Origin: Oxalobacteraceae bacterium
Lineage (GTDB): Bacteria; Pseudomonadota; Gammaproteobacteria; Burkholderiales; Burkholderiaceae_D
DNA: 64,000 nt
Direction: 5' to 3'
Assembly (NCBI GenBank): GCA_021768485.1
Contig: JAIZVZ010000002.1
Location: 1-64,000 of the forward strand
The notes beneath the pieces were generated by a model. That model made no database searches. It saw only the letters and a program-made list of their open reading frames with translations, and had not been told where the DNA came from. The position numbers were made by a program, and so were the translations under genes. Numbering within the stretch: the stretch's first letter is position 1; every line of letters begins with the position of its first letter. Positions 45,871-58,818 of this stretch are shown one piece after another.

Positions 45871-47409
45871 ATGATCGAGGCGATGGCGCGCAGCGCGCAG
45901 TTGCGCCATCAGGGCTGCGTCAGCGAGGCCCTGGCCGTCATCGATGCGCTGTTGGCCGCCCATCCTTTTTTTGCGCCGGCCTTTATCGAGCGGGCCGGGC
46001 TGCTGGCCGATCTCGGCCGTTTTGAAGACGGCTTGCGCGAGTGCGAAAAATATCTCGCGTATGCGCCGCCTTCGCCCGAAGTGGCCGCTTTTCGCGACGA
46101 TATGCGCGAGCAAGCGCTTGTTTATTTCGATGCGGCAATAAGTGCCGCTCCCGGGGACTGTCAAGCGATGTTTCGACGGGCTAATGTTCATTTTCTGACA
46201 GGCAATTTCGAACCGGCGCGGCAAGCGTATCTGGCCTTGTTGGCGCTCGAACCGCAGCATGCGGGAGCACTTAATAATCTTGCCAATATTTTCGTGCGCG
46301 ACAACCGTCTCGACGCTGCGCTGGCACTCTACGAGCGTGTGCGGGTACAGGCGCCCGACGACGCCTTGAATAATTTTAACCGCGCGAATGTGCTGAAAGA
46401 CTTGCATCGCTTAGATGATGCAAGGCAAGCCTATGGCGAGGCGATTCTGGCGCAAGCCGATTTTGCCTGCGCCTGGCTCGAATTGAGCCATTGTTATCTG
46501 TTGGCCGGTCAATTCGAGCTTGCCTGGCCATTGTACGAATGGCGCTGGAAGACCGATCAGCAAAGCCAGCATTACCGGATGGCTGGCGATGCGCCGGCCT
46601 GGCTCGGGCGCGGTTCTTTGCGCAACAAGACCATTGTGCTGTGGCATGAGCAAGGTTTGGGCGATACCTTGCAATTTGTCCGTTTTGTACCGCGGCTGGC
46701 CGATCTTGCGCACAAAGTATTCTTGCGTGTGCCGCAAGCCTTGCTGGCGCTGTTGCGCTCGCTCGATCCCAGAGTCGAGCTGATCGATGAAGGCCAGCCC
46801 TTGCCTTCCTACGATTGTCATTGCCCCTTGGCAAGCCTGCCGCTGGCGCTGGGGCTCTCGCGTGCCGCGGATCTGGCCAGCGCGCCCTATCTGGCCGCCG
46901 ATCCGCTGCATGTGGCGGCGTGGGCGCCGTTGCTGGCAAGCTCGGCCAGAGCCGGGAAGATGCGGATTGGCGTGGCCTGGGAAGGCAAGCATGTCGGCGG
47001 GACTAATCATAGCCGCGATATTCCACTTGGCAAATTATTGCCGCTGGCCGCGCTCGATGCCGATTTTGTTTGCCTGCAAAAACTGATTTCGCCGGCCGAT
47101 GCCGCTTTGCTGGCGCAGGTGCCGGCCTGGCTGCGCACCGATGCCCACTTGAGCGATCTCGGCGCCACCGCGGCCTTGATCGCTCAGCTCGACCTGGTGA
47201 TCTGTGTCGATACCGCGATTGCCCATCTGGCCGGCGCGCTCGGCAAGCCGTGCTGGCTGCTGTTGCGTCATTCGAGCGAATGGCGCTGGCAATTCGGGCG
47301 CAGCGACAGCCTCTGGTATCCATCGCTACGCCTGTTTCGCCAGCCGGTGCAGGGGCAATGGGATGCCGTGGTGGCGCAGGTGGCGGCGCAGTTGCGGGCC
47401 CTCGTGTAG
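45871..47409 (+). CDS. TPR-repeat glycosyltransferase-like protein
   Basis: About 512 residues from ATG at 45871; a TTG at 45832 would start only 4 bases after the terminator run, so the ATG is preferred, though neither has a good ribosome site. N-terminal tetratricopeptide repeats (about 10-230) include LNNLANIFVRDNRLDAALAL and DDALNNFNRANVLKDLHRLD. The C-terminal part (about 260-512) resembles glycosyltransferase B-fold domains attached to TPRs: LWHEQGLGDTLQFVRFVPRL, KMRIGVAWEGKHVGG, and DLVICVDTAIAHLAGALGKP. Acceptor and sugar are unknown. The gene stands alone. Confidence 0.82.
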   Translation: MIEAMARSAQLRHQGCVSEALAVIDALLAAHPFFAPAFIERAGLLADLGRFEDGLRECEKYLAYAPPSPEVAAFRDDMREQALVYFDAAISAAPGDCQAMFRRANVHFLTGNFEPARQAYLALLALEPQHAGALNNLANIFVRDNRLDAALALYERVRVQAPDDALNNFNRANVLKDLHRLDDARQAYGEAILAQADFACAWLELSHCYLLAGQFELAWPLYEWRWKTDQQSQHYRMAGDAPAWLGRGSLRNKTIVLWHEQGLGDTLQFVRFVPRLADLAHKVFLRVPQALLALLRSLDPRVELIDEGQPLPSYDCHCPLASLPLALGLSRAADLASAPYLAADPLHVAAWAPLLASSARAGKMRIGVAWEGKHVGGTNHSRDIPLGKLLPLAALDADFVCLQKLISPADAALLAQVPAWLRTDAHLSDLGATAALIAQLDLVICVDTAIAHLAGALGKPCWLLLRHSSEWRWQFGRSDSLWYPSLRLFRQPVQGQWDAVVAQVAAQLRALV

Positions 47410-47730
47410 CGGCACCGGTGGCGAGCGGCCGGGCGGCGCCATACAGTCATCCCGCCACCATTTCCTTCAATGCCTTATCCAGCGCCGCCGGCCTTCATCG
47501 CCGAGCCTGGCAACGATAGTCGCCGAATCTGCTCTAAAGCTGGCAACACCCATGATGGCAAGCGCATCATGGGTGCCTGCATTTCATGCCTGGGCAATGC
47601 GGCACGGCAAAGGAGGGCGCCAATCCCTGCCATCGGCGAGCGCTGCCATGCAAAATACTCCACGATCAAATTGCCGCATGCAATTGCGCTCGGGGCTGTT
47701 TTTTGAGCGAGATCTTCAAGGAGGCGCTTC
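47410..47730. other. Intergenic region after TPR glycosyltransferase
   Basis: A 321-base gap with a perfect 11-base stem-loop at 47547-47575 (CACCCATGATG/CATCATGGGTG) not followed by a U-run. A ribosome site (AAGGAGG) for the next gene is at its end. No gene is seen. Confidence 0.6.
47547..47575. other. Perfect 11-bp stem-loop
   Basis: CACCCATGATG and CATCATGGGTG around a 7-base loop GCAAGCG, about 140 bases past the TPR gene. No T-run on either side, so it is probably not a simple terminator. Confidence 0.6.
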
Positions 47731-48204
47731 ATGCAAAAAATTAATCCATGCCTGTGCTTCGATTACCAGGCGCAGGCTGCGGCCCAATTCTATGTTTCCG
47801 TGTTCGATCATGCGTCCATTCTCGACACCACCTATTACCAGGAGGGCATGCCCAAGCCGGCAGGTTCGGTATTGACCGTGCGCTTTTCGCTCGATGGGCA
47901 GGAATTTTTGGCCCTGAACGCCGGCCCGGCATTCAGTTTTTCGCCGGCAATTTCTTTTATTTATTATTGCAACAATCAAGAGCAGGTCGACCGCATGTGG
48001 CAAGCCTTGACCACGGGCGGTGCCGAAAGCCAGTGCGGCTGGTTGCAAGACAAGTTTGGCGTGTCGTGGCAAATCGTGCCGAAAGAGTTTATCGATAAAT
48101 TAAGTGCCGGCGATGACGCGGCCTCGCAGCGCATGTTGACGGCGATGATGCAAATGAAAAAACTCGATATGGCCGTGTTGCGCAGGGCATACGAGCATCG
48201 CTGA
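47731..48204 (+). CDS. PhnB-like VOC protein
   Basis: 157 residues, with the pattern of the '3-demethylubiquinone-9 3-methyltransferase' domain, which is a VOC fold and not a methyltransferase: INPCLCFDYQAQAAAQFYVS, GSVLTVRFSLDGQEFLALNA, FIYYCNNQEQVDRMWQAL and DKFGVSWQIVPKEF. Substrate unknown. ATG follows AAGGAGG. A bidirectional terminator follows the gene. Confidence 0.85.
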   Translation: MQKINPCLCFDYQAQAAAQFYVSVFDHASILDTTYYQEGMPKPAGSVLTVRFSLDGQEFLALNAGPAFSFSPAISFIYYCNNQEQVDRMWQALTTGGAESQCGWLQDKFGVSWQIVPKEFIDKLSAGDDAASQRMLTAMMQMKKLDMAVLRRAYEHR

Positions 48205-48712
48205 ACAGCGGGCGAGAGCGCGCTTTGCAGGCGGTACTTTCATAGCAGCAAAGAAAAGGCATCGTGTTCGATGCCTTTTGTATGTGGTCGGTTGACAGGT
48301 ATTGCAAAGGGTTTTGATTTTTTGCAAACTTTACAACAAGGCGTGCACACTATTATTCAAATTTTTGAGATGGATCAATTCGTATTGCAGACGTGAGCCG
48401 GCATATCTATTACATTGATGTGATAGTTGCATTTGTGCGCCCAGTGCATGTCCCGGACGGCGCGATGAGAAGTGCAATTCATTTCAATTTCAATGTGCGG
48501 CCTTCGCCCGGACCAGCGGCGATGCGCACATGCGGTAGCAGGTGAGGCGCGGCGAACCGGCGATCACGGCCAGCGGCGCGGCATTGGCAAATATTGTTTC
48601 CGGTGAATTAGCAGTAGTGGCGAAGCGCAGGCCGCTGAACGCAAGTTGCGTGCGGGCCGGCGCGCCGAAAGCGGCAGTTGCCGCGACATCAATCTCTATG
48701 GAGGACCGCACC
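48205..48712. other. Intergenic region upstream of nitroreductase
   Basis: A 508-base gap with the terminator at 48254-48279, an AT-rich stretch at 48310-48500 that probably holds the nitroreductase promoter, and an open frame from 48542 with no ribosome site that simply extends the nitroreductase gene upstream. No separate gene is seen. Confidence 0.6.
48254..48279 (+). terminator. Bidirectional intrinsic terminator
   Basis: AAAAGGCATCG pairs perfectly with CGATGCCTTTT around a 4-base loop, giving a T-run on both strands, 50 bases after the PhnB-like gene. Confidence 0.82.
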
Positions 48713-49465
48713 ATGTTTACACCGCTTTCAGGCTCAGGCAAGGAAACGCCGGCGCCGTCATCGCCGGGGCCGGCAGAGTATGTCGCCGCCGACATCGATA
48801 CCATGTTCGCGCCGTTTTCCAGTCCGGCGCCGCGGGCCGCGGCCAGGCTGTCCAAGCCGCGCGTCGCGCGCGCAGCGCCGGAGACCACGCCGTTGCAGCC
48901 GGCTTCGGCCGATAGCGGCCTGACCGCCTCGGCGCTGGCGCTGATCGACATCCTGCAGCGGCGCGCATCGACGCGCCAGTTCAGCGCGCGTCCGCTGGCG
49001 CTGCCGATTCTGTCGCAGCTGCTGTGGGCGGCCTTTGGCGTCAACCGTCCCGAGGCCATGCGGCGCACCGCGCCGTCGGCCAAGAACTGGCAAGAGATCG
49101 ATATTTATGTGGCCCAGGCCGATGGCGTGCATCTGTTCGATGCCCAGGCCTTCGCCTTGCACCGCATGTCAAAAGAAGATGTGCGGGCCGAGACCGGCTG
49201 GCAGGATTATGTGCCGCAGGCGCCGCTCGACCTCGTGTATGTCGCCAACCTCGACCGCATCGACCTCGCTTCGCGCGAAGTGCAGCGCTTCTATTCGGGC
49301 TTGGATACCGGCTTCATCAGTCAGAACGTCTATTTGTTTTGCGCCGCGCAAGGGCTGGCGACCGTGGTGCGCGGTTCGCTGAACCGGCCGGCGCTGGCCA
49401 AGATAATGCGCCTGGGACCGCAGCAGCGCATCATGGCCGTGCAGTCGGTCGGCTATCCGGTATGA
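48713..49465 (+). CDS. Nitroreductase / SagB-type flavin oxidoreductase
   Basis: 250 residues from ATG at 48713 (GGAGG ribosome site). The first 60 residues are low in conservation and Pro/Ala rich, then a nitroreductase FMN domain: IDILQRRASTRQFSARPLAL (phosphate-binding Arg/Ser), LSQLLWAAFGVNRPEAMRRT, FISQNVYLFCAAQGLATVVR and the final IMAVQSVGYPV. The FSARPL-LLWAAFGVNR pattern is that of SagB-like proteins, but no peptide-modification genes are near, so a generic flavin reductase role is more likely. Confidence 0.85.
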   Translation: MFTPLSGSGKETPAPSSPGPAEYVAADIDTMFAPFSSPAPRAAARLSKPRVARAAPETTPLQPASADSGLTASALALIDILQRRASTRQFSARPLALPILSQLLWAAFGVNRPEAMRRTAPSAKNWQEIDIYVAQADGVHLFDAQAFALHRMSKEDVRAETGWQDYVPQAPLDLVYVANLDRIDLASREVQRFYSGLDTGFISQNVYLFCAAQGLATVVRGSLNRPALAKIMRLGPQQRIMAVQSVGYPV

Positions 49466-49537
49466 GCGGCCCCGCCGGGCACGACGATGGCGCCAGGGCG
49501 GCGCCTCATCGTGATCCCCGGTGACGACGGCTGACCG

Positions 49538-51199
49538 TCAGCGCAGCGCCAGCTGGCGGTTGACCGCGCTCAGCACGGCCTTGAACGAGGCCGTGATGAT
49601 GTTGCCGTCGATAGCCGCGCCGAAAATTGTCGGGCCGTCTTCCAGGCGCAGTTCGACATAGCAGGCCGCCTTAGCGTTGGCGCCCGATGTGATGGCGTGT
49701 TCGTTGTAGTCCATCAGCTTGATGTCGAGTTTGAGGGCGTCGACGAAGGCATCGATCGGGCCGTTGCCGGCGCCGGTGCTGGTCACCCGTTCGCCATTGC
49801 GCAGCAGGTCGACCGTCATCTGTACCGGTGCCGCCAGCGCCGTATCTTCAGTCATGCGGTGACCTTGATAGGTGTACGGCGACGTCCGGTCCAGATACTG
49901 GGCCTGGAAAATGCTGTAGATATCGCGGGCCCCGATTTCGCGCCCGCTGGCATCGGCCGCCGCCTGCACCGCGCGGCTGAATTCGATCTGCAGACGGCGC
50001 GGCAGGTCCAGGCCGTATTCCTGTTGCAGCAGATAAGCGATGCCGCCTTTGCCGGACTGGCTGTTGACGCGAATGACGGCGTCGTAGTTGCGGCCCAGAT
50101 CGGCCGGATCGATCGGCAGATACGGCACTTCCCAGACCCCGTCGTTCTGCTGAACGGCAAAGCCTTTTTTGATCGCATCCTGGTGCGAACCCGAAAACGC
50201 GGTGAACACCAGATCGCCGACGTAAGGATGGCGCGGATGGGTCGGAATCTGATTGCATTCCTCGACGCACAGGCGGACCGTGTCGATATCGGAAAAGTCG
50301 AGCCCCGGCGCCACCCCCTGGGTGTACAGATTGAGCGCCAGCGTGACCAGATCGACATTGCCGGTGCGCTCGCCATTGCCGAACAGGCAGCCTTCGACGC
50401 GATCGGCGCCGGCCATCAGGCCCAGCTCGGCGGCCGCCACCGCGCTGCCGCGGTCGTTATGCGGATGCAGGCTGATCAGCACCGAATCGCGCCGCGCCAG
50501 ATTGCGGTGCATCCATTCGATTTGATCGGCATACACATTGGGCGTGGCCGATTCGACGGTCGAGGGCAGATTGAGGATGACTTTGCGCTCGGGAGTGGCG
50601 CCCCAGACCGCGGTGACGGCATCGCAGATTTTCTTGGAAAAATCGAGCTCGGTGGTCGAGAACGATTCCGGCGAATATTCGAGGCCCCAGATGGTGTCGG
50701 GCCGGGCATCGGTCAATTCCTTGATCAGGCTGACGCCGTGCACGGCAATGGCGATGATCTCGTCTTGCGTCATCTTGAACACCACGCGGCGAAATACCGG
50801 CGCGGCCGAATTGTAGACGTGGATCACGGCGCGCCTGGCGCCGGTCACCGCCTCCACGGTGCGGTGGATCAGTTCGTCGCGGGCCTGGGTTAGGACGATG
50901 ATGGTGACGTCGTCGGGAATGCGGTGCTCGTCGATCAGCTGGCGCACGAAATCGAAATCGGTTTGCGAGGCCGAAGGAAAGCCGACTTCGATTTCCTTGA
51001 GGCCAATCTTGATCAGCATGTCGAAAAAGCGCAGCTTGGCCTCGGCACTCATCGGCTCGATCAGCGCCTGGTTACCGTCGCGCAGGTCGGAACTCATCCA
51101 GATTGGCGCCCGGCTGATGATTTGGTCGGGCCAGCGGCGGTCGGTCAATGGCACCGGTGGGAATGGGCGGTATTTGGTGGCTGGATTTTTCAACATCAT
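49538..51199 (-). CDS. leuA: 2-isopropylmalate synthase
   Basis: 553 residues, the long LeuA form with C-terminal regulatory domain. It condenses acetyl-CoA with 2-oxoisovalerate, the first step of leucine synthesis, and is feedback-inhibited by leucine. DRE-TIM metallolyase motifs: [53 protein letters not shown] and [16 protein letters not shown]. The regulatory LeuA_dimer domain is at about 425-553. It stands alone behind a leucine-rich leader peptide (51499-51597), which suggests attenuation control. Confidence 0.96.
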   Translation of the reverse strand: MMLKNPATKYRPFPPVPLTDRRWPDQIISRAPIWMSSDLRDGNQALIEPMSAEAKLRFFDMLIKIGLKEIEVGFPSASQTDFDFVRQLIDEHRIPDDVTIIVLTQARDELIHRTVEAVTGARRAVIHVYNSAAPVFRRVVFKMTQDEIIAIAVHGVSLIKELTDARPDTIWGLEYSPESFSTTELDFSKKICDAVTAVWGATPERKVILNLPSTVESATPNVYADQIEWMHRNLARRDSVLISLHPHNDRGSAVAAAELGLMAGADRVEGCLFGNGERTGNVDLVTLALNLYTQGVAPGLDFSDIDTVRLCVEECNQIPTHPRHPYVGDLVFTAFSGSHQDAIKKGFAVQQNDGVWEVPYLPIDPADLGRNYDAVIRVNSQSGKGGIAYLLQQEYGLDLPRRLQIEFSRAVQAAADASGREIGARDIYSIFQAQYLDRTSPYTYQGHRMTEDTALAAPVQMTVDLLRNGERVTSTGAGNGPIDAFVDALKLDIKLMDYNEHAITSGANAKAACYVELRLEDGPTIFGAAIDGNIITASFKAVLSAVNRQLALR

Positions 51200-51445
51200 G
51201 ATTGTGAGTCCTCGGTATTCTGTTTAATCGTTTGCCGGATGAGCCGGCGGGTTCGGATCGTGGCAAATGGCTGCCTGACGGCCACAGGAACGCTAGGCCA
51301 GGCAACCGGTCGCTAGCTTTAGCAGCAGGTGCAACAAGTCCAGCGCCCGCGCGCGCAGCGCTCCCGACGGGAACAAGGCTGGCGACAAAGCGGGCGGAAA
51401 ATGCTGCATGTGCTGCTTTCGGATTAATTGGGTATTTTGCTGTTG

Positions 51446-51466
51446 GCCGTCCTCGATAAGAACGGC
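51446..51466 (-). other. Hairpin downstream of the leucine leader ORF
   Basis: On the minus strand GCCGTTCT pairs with AGGACGGC (one G-U) around TATCG, 33 bases after the leader stop. There is no U-run, so it is not a classic terminator; it could be the anti-terminator or pause hairpin of an attenuator. Confidence 0.5.
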
Positions 51467-51498
51467 ACCGGAACTACGGGAACAATGCGCTGCCGATA

Positions 51499-51597
51499 CT
51501 AGCTGCGTAGCAGTAGTAGTAGCAGGCTTGGTAGTGCCAGCAGCGCTGGCAGCGTGGCGGCCATGTCCGAAGCAGAGGATGTAGGGATTGAAAACAT
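51499..51597 (-). CDS. Leucine-rich leader peptide of leuA
   Basis: A 32-residue frame ending ALPSLLLLLLRS and then TAG. Nine of its 16 last residues are Leu, and the final six consecutive Leu codons are CTG CTA CTA CTA CTG CTA, using the rare CTA codon as in the E. coli leu leader. It lies 300 bases upstream of leuA on the same strand. Ribosome stalling at these codons when charged tRNA-Leu is low would signal leuA to be expressed. A promoter sits so close that the ATG is about at the predicted start of transcription (leaderless). An inner start (ATG at 51564) is possible. Confidence 0.75.
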   Translation of the reverse strand: MFSIPTSSASDMAATLPALLALPSLLLLLLRS

Positions 51598-51603
51598 GGC
51601 CTT

Positions 51604-51633
51604 ACTGTACGAGATGGCAAGTGCAGTTGTCAA
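51604..51633 (-). promoter_or_regulatory. Predicted leuA promoter
   Basis: On the minus strand TTGACA (51628-51633), 18 bases, then TACAGT (51604-51609). Consensus -35 and a fair -10. The first transcribed base would be near 51597, the A of the leader-peptide ATG. Confidence 0.65.
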
Positions 51634-51774
51634 GTTTTTTTGCATGATTTGATTCTTGGGGCCAAATTTTACCCGGCGCCGTGAAGTTCCGCTGCCGGGA
51701 AATTGCGCCGCCGAAAAGCGGGGCGGCGGCGCGGCGGACGCGTGCAAAATCGCCCGCTCCGCCGTACCGCCTGG

Positions 51775-55908
<4,134 letters not shown>

Positions 55909-56085
55909 GGATTGGGTAGTGCCTTTAATGGGTCATGCCTGTAATGGTGTCGTCCCTGTAACCGGGGCGTTGGCGCTCAATTCGTAATGTAAATAATAGC
56001 GAGTGCATGATGGTAGCACTTCGGATTGCCAAGTGTAAGCGCGACGCAGCATTTTTGCGCAGCAGTTTTCATTGAGCAAAAACAA

Positions 56086-56115
56086 AACGGCCATCAGATT
56101 GATCTGATGGCCGTT
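56086..56115 (-). terminator. Intrinsic terminator after rhlE
   Basis: On the minus strand a perfect 14-base stem (AACGGCCATCAGAT with ATCTGATGGCCGTT) is followed by a T-rich TTTTGTTTTTG run. It ends the rhlE transcript, 85 bases past its stop. Confidence 0.87.
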
Positions 56116-56200
56116 GCTGAGCTTGCTCGACAAAAAATACGATGCCGGCATCGCTTTGCGCCGGCTGCCGAGCCTGGTGCAAAGCGGGCCGGCGTCTTGA

Positions 56201-57595
56201 TTAACGGTCGCCGTAGGTGCGACGGGCGCCGTCGGAACGGGCACCGGCGCCTTTGTAGCCGCCGCCATCCTTGCGCGGAGCTGCGCCCGGTTTGCTGAAT
56301 GTGCGCTGGCCTGGACGGCTTGGCGCCGAGCGGTTGTCGCCGGGTTTCCAGCTGCCTGGGCGTGCCGCCGAGCGCGGTGCCGAGGCAGTTTTCTTCGGCT
56401 CGAAACCTTCGACGACGTTGACTGGAATCAATTGTTTGGTGAAACGTTCGATGCGCTTGACGTTGACGGCTTCGGCATGGTTGACCAGGGAAACGGCCAG
56501 GCCATTGCGGCCGGCGCGACCGGTGCGGCCGATGCGGTGAACATAGTCTTCAGGGAATTTTGGCAAATCGTAATTGAAGACGTGGGTAATCGACGGCACA
56601 TCGATGCCGCGCGCGGCGACGTCGGTAGCCACCAGAACCCGGATCTGACCGCGGCGCAAACCGTCGAGCGTGCGGTTGCGGGCGCCCTGGTGCATGTCGC
56701 CATGCAAGGCGGCGGCCGAGAAGCCGGCGATATTCAGGCGATCGGCAATCATGTCGGCATCGCGCTTGGTTGCGGTAAATACCACGGCTTGATCGAGCGT
56801 TTCGTCGCGCAGCAAATGATCGAGCAAGCGATTTTTGTGCGACAGGTCATCGACGAAATGCACGCGCTGGATGATGTTTTCGTGGCGGTTGTTGGCGCTG
56901 GCGATCTGTACCGTCAGCGGATTTTTCGTGATGCGCTTGGCCATATTGCCGACCACGCCATCAAGCGTTGCCGAGAACAGCATGGTCTGGCGCGAGTCAG
57001 GGGTGGCATCGACGATTTTTTCGATGTCGTCGATGAAGCCCATGTCGAGCATGCGGTCGGCTTCGTCGAGCACCAGGATTTCCAGTTGCGAGAAGTCGAT
57101 CTTGCCCGATTCCATATGATCGATCAGGCGGCCGGGGGTGGCAACCAGGATTTCCGGATTCTTGGCCAGCAATTGCATCTGTTTTGGATAAGGCATGCCG
57201 CCCAGAATCGATACGGCCTTGATGCGGCGAATCGCCGAGCCGTATTTTTCGGTTGCGGTCGTCACTTGCAAAGCCAGTTCGCGCGTCGGCGTCAAGACCA
57301 GCATTTTCGGCTGGGCAGGCTTGAAGCGCGGACGGTCGCCGCGGGCGCGTGCCGCCTGCATTTCCTGGTTGGGCGTCTTGCCGCCGGTGGCTGCCTCGAT
57401 CGAGGCGAATTTGTGCAGCGCCGGCAGCATGAAGGCGGCTGTCTTGCCGGAGCCTGTCTGCGACGACACCATCAGGTCGCGGCCAGCGATGGCGGCGGGG
57501 ATGGCTTGCGATTGCACCGGTGTCGGTTTTTCGTAGCCGGCGTCGGTCAAGGCCTTCAGGATGGACGTGTGCAGGCCTAATGATTCAAATGTCAT
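56201..57595 (-). CDS. rhlE: DEAD-box RNA helicase (RhlE type)
   Basis: 464 residues. ATP-dependent RNA unwinding, likely in ribosome assembly or cold response. Motifs in order: Q-motif KPTPVQSQAIPAAIAGRD, Walker A SQTGSGKTAAFMLPAL, PTRELALQV, VLDEADRMLDMGF, FSATLD, HGDMHQGARNR, VATDVAARGIDVPSITHVFN and HRIGRTGRAGRNG. A 60-residue basic, Gly/Pro/Arg-rich C-terminal tail follows, as in RhlE. An insert in the N-terminal core (about 70-90) is Pro/Arg-rich. A long 5' leader (about 285 bases) precedes it. Confidence 0.94.
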   Translation of the reverse strand: MTFESLGLHTSILKALTDAGYEKPTPVQSQAIPAAIAGRDLMVSSQTGSGKTAAFMLPALHKFASIEAATGGKTPNQEMQAARARGDRPRFKPAQPKMLVLTPTRELALQVTTATEKYGSAIRRIKAVSILGGMPYPKQMQLLAKNPEILVATPGRLIDHMESGKIDFSQLEILVLDEADRMLDMGFIDDIEKIVDATPDSRQTMLFSATLDGVVGNMAKRITKNPLTVQIASANNRHENIIQRVHFVDDLSHKNRLLDHLLRDETLDQAVVFTATKRDADMIADRLNIAGFSAAALHGDMHQGARNRTLDGLRRGQIRVLVATDVAARGIDVPSITHVFNYDLPKFPEDYVHRIGRTGRAGRNGLAVSLVNHAEAVNVKRIERFTKQLIPVNVVEGFEPKKTASAPRSAARPGSWKPGDNRSAPSRPGQRTFSKPGAAPRKDGGGYKGAGARSDGARRTYGDR

Positions 57596-57885
57596 GTATT
57601 TCTTTCGTAATGAAGGCGTTCACGGAAAAGCAGAACGCAAAATAGCAACGCCAACCACAACGAAATGACTCAATATGAAGAAATTTCGGCACAAAAGCTT
57701 TGCGCCGGGACGGTGTCAGGTGCGACACACAAGGCGGGAGGGCTTTTAACGGCGTCATCAGATGCGAGACGCGGTCAGGCTTGCGAAGCTGCTTAAATTG
57801 CGCATCCTTTGGTGTCGGATGCATCTTGTTGCCGCGTCGCTAACAAACCATGGGGAAATAAGCAGTGTTGCGACGCAAGAACGCT

Positions 57886-57891
57886 ACTATA
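57886..57891 (-). promoter_or_regulatory. Possible -10 element of rhlE
   Basis: TATAGT on the minus strand 290 bases upstream of the rhlE ATG; no good -35 is seen. A long leader is usual for cold-shock RNA helicase genes. Confidence 0.35.
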
Positions 57892-57990
57892 CCGCATTTT
57901 GCGCACTCGTGCACGACTTCTTGCAGGGCGAACTGAAAAGCGGCACGCGGACTGTGCTGCGTGCCGCCACCGATGCGGCGTTCCTCAACG

Positions 57991-58040
57991 TTTATCGGCG
58001 CTTATTGGCGTTTATCGGCGTTTATCGGCGTTTATCACAG
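57991..58040. repeat. Tandem repeat, five units of 10 bp
   Basis: Five units of TTTATCGGCG (second CTTATTGGCG, fifth TTTATCACAG) ending 6 bases before the orphan secreted-protein gene's stop region. Confidence 0.85.
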
Positions 58041-58045
58041 TCGCG

Positions 58046-58714
58046 TCAGCGGGCCGGGCGATCCCAGCAGGCATTGCGCGAATCGGTTTTGCTGCATAAC
58101 TTGATGGGCAAAATGTCGCGCATCAGCATGGCGATTTTTTCGGGCGTGATCGGCGGATGGGCCGGATCGAAAGCGGCGCCGCGCACCGAACGCTGGATGA
58201 TATAGACATCATGCTCGCCTTTGATCGCCACATAATAGGCGATTTCTCCCTGGCCTTTCTGGAGGCCGCCGGCAACTGGCGTTTGCAGGTTGGCGCAGCC
58301 GATAATGGCCGCGCCGGCCTCGTACGAGTCGATTTTCATGGCCCCCATCGATTGCCCGACAAAGGAATTGCCGCACACTTTCTTGATGCCCTGGGCCAGA
58401 TTGGCCAGCATGCTGACGGCGCTGAGGTCGGCCCGGACATAATCCTTAAAGCCCTGCACGGTAATCATTTCGGTCCAGTCTTTGACCGTTTCGTTTTCCG
58501 GGATGAATTGCTGTATGTAGTTGCTGGCCGTCGCTTTTTCGAGGCCGGATTTCCATCCGTGGGGAATGCTGTGGACTACCAGCTGGCTGAAGATGGGGCG
58601 GGCCGTGTCGATTTTTCCGGTCGCGGCAGGTGTTTCGGCGGCGGTACTGCTGCCGGCGATACAGAGGGCAAGCGTCAGCGCGGCGGTTGTATAACTAATT
58701 TTCACGAAATTCAT
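58046..58714 (-). CDS. Secreted protein of unknown function
   Basis: 222 residues. Signal peptide MNFVKISYTTAALTLALCIA (cleavage near STAAET). No family recognised. The mature part contains QQFIPENETVKDWTEMITVQ and IKKVCGNSFVGQSMGAMKID, GAAIIGCANLQTPVAGGLQK, and four Cys (two near LCSKTDSRNACWD at the end), which could form disulfides. It is likely periplasmic or secreted. Next to fabI but separated by 104 bases. Confidence 0.7.
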   Translation of the reverse strand: MNFVKISYTTAALTLALCIAGSSTAAETPAATGKIDTARPIFSQLVVHSIPHGWKSGLEKATASNYIQQFIPENETVKDWTEMITVQGFKDYVRADLSAVSMLANLAQGIKKVCGNSFVGQSMGAMKIDSYEAGAAIIGCANLQTPVAGGLQKGQGEIAYYVAIKGEHDVYIIQRSVRGAAFDPAHPPITPEKIAMLMRDILPIKLCSKTDSRNACWDRPAR

Positions 58715-58818
58715 TCATTAAACTCGAACTAATTCGGGCCGTTGTAACGGCTCGGCGGTATTGCTGTTGCACTCGCCGCCTTCAGTGCGGCGCCAGGTGG
58801 CGCCGCCGTCATTTTTTA

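Larger units (their letters stand above)
51200..51774. other. Leader/promoter region of leuA
   Basis: A 575-base gap. Reading toward leuA it holds a promoter (51604-51633), a leucine leader peptide (51499-51597) and a hairpin (51446-51466), each listed separately. No other gene is seen. Confidence 0.75.
57596..58045. other. rhlE leader and adjoining intergenic region
   Basis: A 450-base gap. On the minus strand a TATAGT element at 57886-57891 would give rhlE a leader of about 285 bases. At 57991-58040 is a 10-base tandem array (listed separately). No gene is seen; the open frames here lack ribosome sites. Confidence 0.6.

Noticed and set aside
48713-49465. Thiazole/oxazole peptide (SagB) biosynthesis locus
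   Set aside because: The nitroreductase has SagB-like segments, but no precursor peptide, cyclodehydratase or transporter gene is near.
49697-50893. 398-codon open frame on the plus strand
   Set aside because: Antisense to leuA.
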